Shown here piece after piece: positions 8,301-17,096 of a stretch of 34,529 bases of DNA. The notes under the pieces are model-generated. The model was not told the DNA's origin, made no database searches, and was given only the letters and a program-made list of their open reading frames with translations. Every line of letters starts with the position of its first letter. Position 1 is the stretch's first letter. Source of the stretch: Chloroflexaceae bacterium (GTDB lineage Bacteria; Chloroflexota; Chloroflexia; Chloroflexales; Chloroflexaceae); the NCBI GenBank assembly GCA_012032475.1, contig JAAUSY010000026.1, positions 1 to 34,529 on the forward strand, read 5' to 3'. Position numbers and translations under genes: made by a program.

Positions 8301-11282
8301 CGCCTGCTCGAAACGCCCGCCCAGATCATCGCCCAGATAGACACTTTCCTGGCGAACGATGGTATCGCCCTGAACACAGGCGTGGTCGCGGGCTACGACT
8401 TCGTGAAGGATGGGGCGCAGGCGCACTGCACCGCCATGAAAGCCGACAACCTGACCGCCGACTGCTCGCTCATTCACGAATCGTGGGGCGCGGGGGATTT
8501 TCGCTCGCTGGTGCTGGGTACCTCGCGCTCGCTGGTGTCCATCAATGCCCACGCCAACCCGTTCGGCTTTGGCACACCCAACGGTTTCGTCTCCGCCGGC
8601 GACTTCCGCGACAGCGCGGCAGACTTCGCCCGCGCTGTCTTCTACACCGTGGGGTGCCACTCCGGCGAGAACGTCATCGGCTCGCTTGACCTGCCAGAAG
8701 CCATCGCGGGGGAGGAAAACGCCACCTACATTGCCAACACGGGCTACGGGTGGGGTGGATGGGGCGTCATCCTCTCCGAAGAACTGATGCTGCGCTTCAC
8801 CGAGCACCTGCTGGCAGGGGGCGAGAGCACGCCGGGCCAGGCTCTGATGCTCGCCAAGCAGCACTACTTTGCCGAGCACCCCGACCCGGATGGCTACGAC
8901 GAGAAGATAGGGACCGAGAGCACACTCTACGGCCTGCCGATGTACCACGCCACCTCGCCCGGCGCGATGCTGGCCGAGCAACCGTCGGGGGTCACGACCA
9001 GTAAAACCAGCGTGCGTTTGTCTGACGCCCTGCACCAGACCAGCTACCAGCACGACCTTCGCATCCCGCAGCCCATAGATACCGAGGTGGGGCGCTACTA
9101 CGTGCTCCCCGATGGCCTGACCTCCAGCACGCCGGGCACGCCGGTGCAACCTGCCTTCGCCACCGATGTGGCAGGCGCGGCTCCGGGGGCCGTCCACGGG
9201 GTCCTGTTCACTGGCGGCACCTATGGCCTGGAAACGGTAGACCCGGTGATCCAGCAGGTCTACACCACCACGAACCGGCTCACCGCAGAGGAACAGCCCT
9301 TCGCCGCGTCAGACTGGTACCCGCTCATCCCGCTCAGGCTGAACCGCGTGGCGCTTGCGGACGCCACGCTGGAAACGGTCGTCACGATGGTAGGACAGCA
9401 CAACCCGAACCTCGCCACCGACAACCAGCGGGTCTTCCTCAAGGTGGCGTATGACACCTTCTCCAGCGCGTCAGACGACTGGACCGCGCCCACCGGCTCG
9501 CTCACGGCGTCCACACTGGACGGAACCACCGCCCAGATGACGGTGAACGCCAGCGACCCGTCGGGCATCCACACGGTGGTGGTGGCCTACACCGATACCA
9601 CCGGCGCATGGCTCAGTCAGGAGCTTACGGCGGGCAGCGGCAATACGTGGAGCGGCTCCTTCGATGCCACCGCCGCCACCGAGTTCTTCGTGCAGATTGT
9701 TGACGGGGCAGGCAACGCAGCGGTGCTGGTTGGTCAGGAGGAGCAGTATTTCGCCTTCGAGCCGCAGCCAGAGCCACAGCCAGACACCCCGCCGGTCATC
9801 TCCGCCATCGCCGACCAGGAAGTAGCGATGAATGGCATCACGCCTGCCATCCCCTTCACCGTGCAGGATGACGAAACCGACGTGGCGGCGCTCACCGTCA
9901 CCGTCCACTCCGACAACCCGTCGCTCGTGCCTACCTCCAACATCGTCCTGAGCGGCACGGGCATCACCCGTACCGTCACCATCGCTCCGGCCCCGGACCT
10001 GAGCGGCACTGCCACCATCTCCCTCACCGTGCGGGACACGGGGGGGAACACTGCCAGCACTGCGTTTGTGCTGACCGTGACCGAAGAGCATGACACACCC
10101 ATCAATCTCTTTGCCTACGACCACGAAATCTGGACCGCGCCCGCCATTCTGCGGGTCGGTGAGGCAGGGAACCTGGGGGTGCTGGTGCATGGGCAGGGCA
10201 TCAAGAACCCGCTGGAGGACATTCCCGTGCGCTTCATGCGCGACGACCCGCAGACGGGGGTGCTCCTGGGGAGCAGCGCCGTGCCATTCCTCGACCACCC
10301 CCAGGATGTGGACAGCACCAGGGACCTGGCAGTCACCTTTGACACGGCAGGGGTCTACACCGTCTTTGCGCTCATTGACCCCTACAAGACGATTGAGACG
10401 GACGACACGACCCGCTCCGACAACGTGGTGCAGCGCACGGTGGTGGTTCTGCCGCCGTCGCCAGACCAGAAACCGCCCGTCATCACCAGCTTCCGTATCA
10501 ACGAAGGCGCGGACGAAACCAGCGACCCAGCGGTGAACCTCACCATTCACGCCCTGGACCAGCAACCTGACCCTGGGGAGGTGGCCGGGGTGGCCTTCAT
10601 TGAGTACGAATACAAGCCAGTGCTGGCGCGATGGACGCCTGTCAAGGTGAGCGACGCCTGGCACCCTTTCCCGACCACACCGAGCACCTACCCCTGGAAC
10701 CTGCTGCCGTCAGCGGGTATGCGCTACCTGTATGCACGGGCCATTGACGATACTGGCAACATCTCCGGCCCTGCCAGGGCACTGATCAACTACGAACCAG
10801 GGCGAACGAGCGTGTCGCAGGGCGAAACGAGGATCTACCGCTACCAGGTGGCTGATGGGCAGCAGGTGACGGTGGACCTGGAGGTAGTGAGCGGGGATGC
10901 CGACCTGTATGTCTGGTCATCGGACACATCGGCGTCGCCGTGGGTGAGCAACCTCCCGGCAGGAGACGAGCAGGTCCTCATCCCGGCGGGCGAGGTGGTG
11001 CCGGGGGTGTACCAGGTCGAGGTCTTCGGCTTCACCGATGCGGAGTACCGGCTCCAGTTCCACGCCACGCCAACTCCCGCGGCAAGCAGCACGCTCCAGG
11101 CCACCGGCGGGGTTGACCCGGACAAGACGGTGCCTGCTGCGCCGGTGGTACCGGTCGCCAGCGTGCCCGAAGCGGACCTGCCCGACGGGAGCGCTCCGCC
11201 GCTGCCAGAGCCGCCGGAAGACCAGGACGAGCCGGAGCCAGACACCAGGAGCTTGACCTACCTGCCGCTGGTGGTGCGGTAA
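5352..11282 (+). CDS. Secreted LVIVD beta-propeller / peptidase C25 (gingipain-like) protein, two compensating indels
   Basis: As given, the frame stops at TAG 7566-7568 and reopens near 7638. An extra G in 7508-7513 and a missing G near 7661-7663 explain this, and between them the +1 frame encodes a perfect propeller repeat. Corrected length is about 1,976 residues. Order: signal peptide ([20 protein letters not shown]), a beta-rich N-terminal region, about 14 LVIVD repeats of 42 residues (each with a RIIDVSNP-like strand) from ~6100 to 7850, then a peptidase C25 domain with His1067 (INAHANPFG) and Cys1102 (VGCHSGEN). Ig/cadherin-like domains, a CARDB-like domain (~10090-10460) and a pre-peptidase C-terminal domain (~10800-11060) follow. 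The C-terminus is TYLPLVVR, an ending shared with the next gene product and possibly a cell-surface signal. It probably cleaves or processes extracellular protein; the target is unknown. If the indels are real the product is split. Confidence 0.8.
6100..7850 (+). repeat. LVIVD-repeat coding array, 126-bp period
   Basis: About 14 copies of a 42-residue unit. Copies starting at 7113, 7239, 7365 and 7491 are exactly 126 bases apart and very similar in DNA sequence (shared ggcagctacgacac block), which points to recent tandem duplication. The earlier copies are diverged. Confidence 0.85.
7508..7663 (+). other. Pair of compensating frameshifts
   Basis: The G run at 7508-7513 has one base too many for TPGEAYG. 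At 7657-7665 gtggtggcagc has one base too few for VVGS. Reading +1 between them restores the missing propeller repeat ([16 protein letters not shown]). Confidence 0.8.
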
Positions 11283-11314
11283 TACGCTGCCGTTCCCCGT
11301 GCGGGGAGGTGGCC

Positions 11315-11344
11315 GGGGCGGGGCACTTAAATTGGCCCCGCCCC
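11315..11344 (+). terminator. Perfect 10-bp inverted repeat between the two secreted-protein genes
   Basis: GGGGCGGGGC (11315-11324) and GCCCCGCCCC (11335-11344) flank a 10-base AT-rich loop in the 104-base gap. A smaller TCCCC/GGGGA hairpin lies just upstream at 11294-11307. There is no T tract, so it could be a terminator, an mRNA-stability stem or a protein site. Confidence 0.45.
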
Positions 11345-11386
11345 CACGGTGGTCATATCCCAACAAAGACGAAAGGGACTGTTTCG

Positions 11387-14300
11387 ATGAACCGATGCTT
11401 CCTTGCCATGCTGGTGCTCTTGAGTATGGTCCTATCAAGCCTGGTGGTATTCCCCGTTCCCCTGCTCACCAGCGCCCCGTCCGTTCCTGTCTCCCCACAA
11501 GAAACGCCACGCGCTCATGCCCCCTCATCTGCTGAGCAGTTTCGCGACCTGGCCGCCGCCCCGCCTTCCTCCCCAGACCGGGCTACCAACCAGTTATCCC
11601 TGGGAGTGAATATGCACCCCCTGCACGACCCGTATGATGCGGAACGCACACCGCACCTGCTCGATCAGGTTGCTGGCCTTGGCGTGGACGTTGTGCGCAT
11701 TGATATTCACTGGGCCTGGATCGAGGTATTCGGGCCAGGGCAGGCGGGATGGAACCCGCAGCAAATCGAACGCCTGACGACCTTTCTGCAAGCCGCACAG
11801 GCACGTGATATAGCCGTGCTGGCGGTGGTGACGGAAACACCCTGCTGGGCGTCCACCGATCCCGCCAGAGTTTGCACCGCAACGGAACGTAGCTATGACT
11901 GGCGCTATCCGCCAGCCGACCCGCAGGACTTCGCCCATTTCCTCACGGCCCTGGCGCAGGAGTATGGGGACGATATTGACTACTGGGAAATCTGGAACGA
12001 GCCGAACATAGAACCATTCTGGGCCAATCCTGACGCTGCTGCCTATACTGCCTTGCTCCAGGCCGCCTATCCTGCGCTGAAAACCCATGACCCCCAGGCT
12101 CCGGTGCTGGCCGGTTCACTGGCTCCCTGGAATGGCTCCGCAGAAGTACCAGACGTGCTTACCTACCTGGACCGGATGTATGCTGCCGGAGCGAAAGGCT
12201 ATTTCGATGCCCTCTCCTACCACCCCTATACTGATGGGATGGAACCGAGTTGGTACGATACCCGCTGGCCGATGAACAGCTACGCGGTGTCGGTGCCTGC
12301 CGTGCGTGAGCGTATGCTCCAGGCAGGCGACACCAACCCGATCTGGCTCACCGAAAGTGGCTGGACAACGGTGGGGGACGATTGTTCGGACTGCTGGTCT
12401 CCCGAACTGCCCACCACGGAGGAAGAGCAGGCGGCGTATCTGGTAGAAGCCGTAGACATCGCGCAACGGTGGGACTATGTGGTGGGCTATGCCTGGTACG
12501 AACTGGCCGACCGGGGCGACAGCACAACCACCAGCTTTGAAGACCACTTTGGCCTGTTCCGGTATGACCTCTCGCCCAAACCCGCCGCTGAGCAGTTTCG
12601 TGAGCTTTCCTTTACCCTGGACAATCTGTCCCCCCTGGGCACCTACCCTGCCGGCCCGTATCACACCGGTGTGGGCTATGATGGCACGACCAGCACCTAT
12701 GTCTTCACCTACACCGGCAGCTACACCGCTACGTACACGCTGAACCTCCACGATTCGCCAGTTCAGACCGGGCGACTGCGTGTCGGGGCCGAGATCAATG
12801 ACGGCCCGATGGCCTACCCCATTGCCACCGGCGGGCCGCGCTACCGCCGCAGCGATGGGACAATCCTGGAGCCAGACGACCTGGCGAGCCTGGCAGCGAT
12901 CAGCCTGGACAGCCACCGTCTGGTCGGTGATTTCCTGCGCCTGGACTATACCGTTACGCTGGATGGCACCAGTCACCACCTGCGCTATGACCTCTGGTTG
13001 CGCGGGGGAACGCTGGTCTGGCAGGTCAGCGATGTCAGCCGTGATACCAGCGGGTGGGACAACTTCTGGGGCTTCCGCATCGGAGCCAGTGCAGCAACCC
13101 CTGCTGCACACGCGCTAACGCTGCCCTATATGCCCGACCCGGTGGCGGCGTACGGCCCCGGCAGTTTCTTCAGTGCCTACCTTGACCGGGGCAAGAGCCA
13201 CAGCTACCGCTTTGAACGGGTGCTGGACGAGCCAGGCGGTGACCAGGTCAGCGCCTACAATCTGGGTATCCCCGAACCCGACAGCGCCGGACGGATTGAG
13301 CCACTGGACGAAACCGGCTATCTGATCGTCAGCCCGGAGATTGCCGACGTGCTGCCCGCGCCACAGCACGAGCCTTCCCCCTTCCGCCCTGACTTGAACC
13401 ATCGCTTGACGCTGGACGTATGGGGGGTGAGCGGCAACTGGCACCACCCCTGGCCGTTCGACGCCGTGCGTGCCTGGACCAGCCCGGTCACTGGCAGGGT
13501 GACCATAACAGGGTATGCTGCCGACGAAAACCCCGACTGTGGTAATGGCGTTGTGGTCAGCATCCGCCACAACGACCTGGAAATCTGGTCAGCAGTTATT
13601 GACAATGGCGATGCCACCGGTGTTGAGCCGCTGCTCACGGTTGATGTGGTGACGGGCGATACGCTCTACTTCCACATCAACCACCGCGGCGAAAATAACA
13701 GGTGTGATTCAACGCGCTGGCAGCCTGTTATCACTACGCCTGATGCGGTCTACGATGCAGCGCTTGACTGGAGCGACAAGCAGGGGGAAAACAACTGGCG
13801 CTACCTGGAATATCGCGGTGCAAACGGCTATCAGGAAATGACCTGGCAGGACGATCACTGGGCAGGCACCCGTCCCTATAGTCAGCTCTGGCAGACCGGC
13901 GGTCACCCCGGCGAAGGCACCAACGCAGATATGTTTCTGCACTTCGGTGGCCTGCTGGATAGCCTGGAGCGCTATGGCATCCGAGACCTGAACGTTATTC
14001 TGCACATCTGGCAGCGCTACGGCTACGATATCAAGCTGCCCACCCACTACCCGGCGAACCCGGACTGGGGTGGCTCCGAGGCGATGCGTGCCCTGGTGAA
14101 CCATGCCCGCGCCACCGGGCACCGGATCGCCCTGCACGAAAACTATGTCGATCACTACCCTGACGCCCCCAGCTTTTCCTGGGACAACGTCGCATTTCAG
14201 GCTGATGGCACCCCGAAAGAATGCTGGTATAACCCCACCACCGACACGCAAGCCTACTGCACCGCTGCCGACAAATCCCTGCCTCTGGCCGACGAGCAGG

Positions 14301-16951
14301 GGCAGCATATTGTGGCGGACTATGCTCCCAACGCAGCCTATGAGGACGTTGATACGGTGATAGCGCCGTGGCAGTGGATTGACCTGGATGCCGCTCGCCC
14401 GACCGCGCACACCCACGCCGCATCGGTGCGGCTGCGGAAGCAGTTTTTCCGCCACCAGCAGGACCAGTATGGTGGGCCGCTCTCAGGTGAGGGCGGCACC
14501 GGGGACTATGCCTACGACCCCTACTACGCAGGCTATGTAGACAGTGTTGAGGCACAGATCGAGGGCCGTGCCGGAGCCGCGATCATCCCTGATTTTGAAC
14601 TGCGTGCGGTGCAACCGCTCCAGGTCAACCAGGGGATGGGCTACCCCCGTCGCTACTTCTTCCCCACCAGTATCGAAAATGATACCAACCTCGCTTCGGT
14701 TGTATTCACTCCAGCGCAGCAAGATCGTTACCGCGCCCACCAGATTGCCTATGGACATAGTGGTTGGCTGGACGCTGGTTTTCCCCGGCTGCGTTCCTCG
14801 CTCAGCGACACCATGACCGAGTATTACCTGATGCGTGCCCTGCAAACGCGCTACCTCGACCGCCACATTGAACACATTGCCTATGATACGAACGGCACCT
14901 GGGAGGATCTGGGCGGAGCACTGCAAGCCGGGGTTGATCTCTTTCAGCCCCGCCTGCGCCTGGACTATGCCGATGGAACACATATCCTCGTTAATGGCGA
15001 GCATGGGGCCGGTTGGTACGCCAGCACTGAAGATTTCAGCCACCGCCAGAACACACACAATTGGCGCTATCAGTTCTGGGATGGCGGCAGCTACCAGGAT
15101 ATGACCTGGAATGCTGAAAATCGCCACTGGCAAGGGCCGGCGACCTGGTGCCGTATCTACCAATGGTCACTGCACCCCGATAGCGACTGTGAGCCTGCGC
15201 TGGTCTGGAGCAGTCCGGTCAACACGACGGCGCAGGTGCGTGCCTGGCTGCACGATGGCGACCACAGCGGTGGCGACGGTGTGACGGTCACGATCTGGCA
15301 CAATGACCAGTTGCTCTGGTCGCAGGCCATCGCCAACGCCGACCCGGAGACCTACGCGCCCAATCTGACGGTTGATGTGGTGGCGGGTGACACTATCGCC
15401 CTGCGTGTGAACCAGAACAGCAATGCCAATTGGGACAGCACCGGCCTGAGCACCTGGATCACCTATCAGGACGAGGTAGACCACACCTGGACCGTCGCGC
15501 CGGATGGCCTGGCAGGACCGAGCTTGACGCTGCCCGCAAATGGTTGGATTGCCTGGGATGAGGCCGACGAGTTCATCGCCTACACCGCGCAGCAGGGGGA
15601 TGGCGGGAGTGTGGATTACAGCCAGAGCGCTGACTATCTGTTCGCCCGTTCGCGGGATGGCAGCCTGCGTTCGATAGGCAACCTTGCTACTGACGGAACT
15701 GCTGCGCTGATGTCGCCCACACAGCCGGGCGGGCGTGATCTCTATGTGACGACAGTGAGCACGGTGGCGGTCAGCGGTGCCCCGATCCTGAGCAGCAGCG
15801 CCCCTTTCACTGGCAGTGTTACCTATCGCGATGCTGACAGCCTGGTGCTGGCGGCAGATACGTACCCGGCAGCACAGCAGTATACCATCATCTACTATGA
15901 CCTGCCCATATCCTGGTACACCCCGTACGGCATGCTTGACGGGCAGGTACGCGCCTACAACCTGACCGACCAGAACATCCCCGGCACTCCAATTGCTGTA
16001 CACAGCACGCCACAAGGAACCGTCAGCCTGGATATCCGCAGCGGGCAGCGCGTGCTGCTGCGCCGGGAAGCGGTCAACACGGTACAGCCACCGCTCCACG
16101 TGCAGGTTGTTGGCCCAACAGCAGGAAAGGTCGGCGAATCGTATCCCTTCACCGCCACGGTCGAACCTGCCACCACCACCACGCCCATCAGCCTGACCTG
16201 GCAGGTTAATGGGCAGGCCGATAGAGCGTCTCCTACCATGATCCTGAGCGATACCGTCGCCTACACCTGGCAAACACCCGGCCCCAAGGCCATCGAGGTC
16301 ACAGCCACCAACAGTGCGGGGTGGGCCACTGGCTCGTACTCCATCACCATTGATGCTGATGCAGACCTGTTCATAACGAGTAGCAGCCCGACCTGGTTGG
16401 GCGATACGACGTTCTTCACAGCCACGGTGAATGGCAGCTATGATAGACTTGTCTGGGCTTTTGGCGATGGCACGGTGTTGACCGATACTGGTGATCTGCA
16501 CCCGCAGCACCTCTATGCCGCAGCAGACATCTACCTGGTTACGGCAACTCTCTTTGCTGGGGGCGAGGTTGCCGCCGAAGCTACCACCACGGTGCAGGTT
16601 ATCCCTGAAGACGATGACCCACAGCAACCAGCGCGGATCGAACTCACCGCAGCTCCCACCAGCCTGCAAGCCAACGGACGTAGCACCGCACAGTTGGTGG
16701 CACGGGTGCTGGATGACCGTGACACCCCGCTGCCGGGTCAGGAGGTAACCTTTACCACCACGCTAGGCCGCCTCAGCCTGGACCGCACGGTCACGAATGA
16801 CCAGGGCGAGGCAACCGCGAGGCTCCAGGCAGGCACGACGGTTGGTGAGGCTATCGTCACGGCAACGACCGGTGCGGAACCGGTGCAGGCAAGCGTGCGG
16901 GTGCAGTTTCGCCCGTTTGAGGTGTTTCTGCCAATCATCCGTCGCCCATAG
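11387..16951 (+). CDS. Secreted multidomain glycoside hydrolase-like protein (clan GH-A plus second barrel-like region)
   Basis: 1,854 residues from ATG 11387, chosen because a signal peptide (MNRCFLAMLVLLSMVLSSLV) starts there; the frame is open upstream to 11309. Residues ~65-410 form a clan GH-A barrel resembling families 39/5, with a probable acid/base Glu205 in WEIWNEPN and nucleophile Glu323 in WLTESGW. A beta region follows. Residues ~860-1200 look like a second, less familiar barrel (VILHIWQRYGYDIKLP, then RIALHENYVDHYPD), possibly DUF5696/GH101-like. It is flanked by two related beta modules, each with NWRY, a [EQ][ED]MTW-like block and LTVDVV.GDT. The C-terminal part has PKD-like (WAFGDGTVLTDTG) and Big_1-like (VTFTTTLGRLSLDRTVTNDQ) domains and ends EVFLPIIRRP. 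Likely a surface or secreted polysaccharide-degrading enzyme; substrate unknown. Its link to the protease gene upstream is by position and shared C-terminal motif. Confidence 0.75.
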   Translation: MNRCFLAMLVLLSMVLSSLVVFPVPLLTSAPSVPVSPQETPRAHAPSSAEQFRDLAAAPPSSPDRATNQLSLGVNMHPLHDPYDAERTPHLLDQVAGLGVDVVRIDIHWAWIEVFGPGQAGWNPQQIERLTTFLQAAQARDIAVLAVVTETPCWASTDPARVCTATERSYDWRYPPADPQDFAHFLTALAQEYGDDIDYWEIWNEPNIEPFWANPDAAAYTALLQAAYPALKTHDPQAPVLAGSLAPWNGSAEVPDVLTYLDRMYAAGAKGYFDALSYHPYTDGMEPSWYDTRWPMNSYAVSVPAVRERMLQAGDTNPIWLTESGWTTVGDDCSDCWSPELPTTEEEQAAYLVEAVDIAQRWDYVVGYAWYELADRGDSTTTSFEDHFGLFRYDLSPKPAAEQFRELSFTLDNLSPLGTYPAGPYHTGVGYDGTTSTYVFTYTGSYTATYTLNLHDSPVQTGRLRVGAEINDGPMAYPIATGGPRYRRSDGTILEPDDLASLAAISLDSHRLVGDFLRLDYTVTLDGTSHHLRYDLWLRGGTLVWQVSDVSRDTSGWDNFWGFRIGASAATPAAHALTLPYMPDPVAAYGPGSFFSAYLDRGKSHSYRFERVLDEPGGDQVSAYNLGIPEPDSAGRIEPLDETGYLIVSPEIADVLPAPQHEPSPFRPDLNHRLTLDVWGVSGNWHHPWPFDAVRAWTSPVTGRVTITGYAADENPDCGNGVVVSIRHNDLEIWSAVIDNGDATGVEPLLTVDVVTGDTLYFHINHRGENNRCDSTRWQPVITTPDAVYDAALDWSDKQGENNWRYLEYRGANGYQEMTWQDDHWAGTRPYSQLWQTGGHPGEGTNADMFLHFGGLLDSLERYGIRDLNVILHIWQRYGYDIKLPTHYPANPDWGGSEAMRALVNHARATGHRIALHENYVDHYPDAPSFSWDNVAFQADGTPKECWYNPTTDTQAYCTAADKSLPLADEQGQHIVADYAPNAAYEDVDTVIAPWQWIDLDAARPTAHTHAASVRLRKQFFRHQQDQYGGPLSGEGGTGDYAYDPYYAGYVDSVEAQIEGRAGAAIIPDFELRAVQPLQVNQGMGYPRRYFFPTSIENDTNLASVVFTPAQQDRYRAHQIAYGHSGWLDAGFPRLRSSLSDTMTEYYLMRALQTRYLDRHIEHIAYDTNGTWEDLGGALQAGVDLFQPRLRLDYADGTHILVNGEHGAGWYASTEDFSHRQNTHNWRYQFWDGGSYQDMTWNAENRHWQGPATWCRIYQWSLHPDSDCEPALVWSSPVNTTAQVRAWLHDGDHSGGDGVTVTIWHNDQLLWSQAIANADPETYAPNLTVDVVAGDTIALRVNQNSNANWDSTGLSTWITYQDEVDHTWTVAPDGLAGPSLTLPANGWIAWDEADEFIAYTAQQGDGGSVDYSQSADYLFARSRDGSLRSIGNLATDGTAALMSPTQPGGRDLYVTTVSTVAVSGAPILSSSAPFTGSVTYRDADSLVLAADTYPAAQQYTIIYYDLPISWYTPYGMLDGQVRAYNLTDQNIPGTPIAVHSTPQGTVSLDIRSGQRVLLRREAVNTVQPPLHVQVVGPTAGKVGESYPFTATVEPATTTTPISLTWQVNGQADRASPTMILSDTVAYTWQTPGPKAIEVTATNSAGWATGSYSITIDADADLFITSSSPTWLGDTTFFTATVNGSYDRLVWAFGDGTVLTDTGDLHPQHLYAAADIYLVTATLFAGGEVAAEATTTVQVIPEDDDPQQPARIELTAAPTSLQANGRSTAQLVARVLDDRDTPLPGQEVTFTTTLGRLSLDRTVTNDQGEATARLQAGTTVGEAIVTATTGAEPVQASVRVQFRPFEVFLPIIRRP

Positions 16952-17084
16952 TGGCGTACGGATTTTGTCGGGGGTTTTTGTTGATCTGGCATCAAGGGCA
17001 AATTTGAGGATTTTCATGACAGCGCATGACATAAATCAAAAAAGACGCTCAGGGTTGCAGGGTCAGACGAATAATTCAGGAAGC

Positions 17085-17091
17085 GAGGAGG
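17085..17091 (+). promoter_or_regulatory. Ribosome binding site that fixes the helicase start
   Basis: GAGGAGG lies 5 bases before ATG 17097. The open frame extends upstream to 16797 but overlaps the preceding gene and lacks such a site. The 145-base gap 16952-17096 holds no ORF; a ttttgtcgggggttttt stretch near 16972-16980 is only T-rich, with no clear stem. Confidence 0.75.
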
Positions 17092-17096
17092 TATCC

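Noticed and set aside
7548-9197. 549-codon open frame on the minus strand
   Set aside because: It shadows the propeller/C25 coding sequence; its repeats merely mirror the plus-strand repeat array.
15167-16669. 500-codon open frame on the minus strand
   Set aside because: Shadow of the secreted hydrolase gene in GC-rich sequence; no domain visible.
16797-17096. Upstream extension of the helicase gene
   Set aside because: It overlaps the end of the hydrolase gene and has no ribosome binding site; GAGGAGG before 17097 sets the start.
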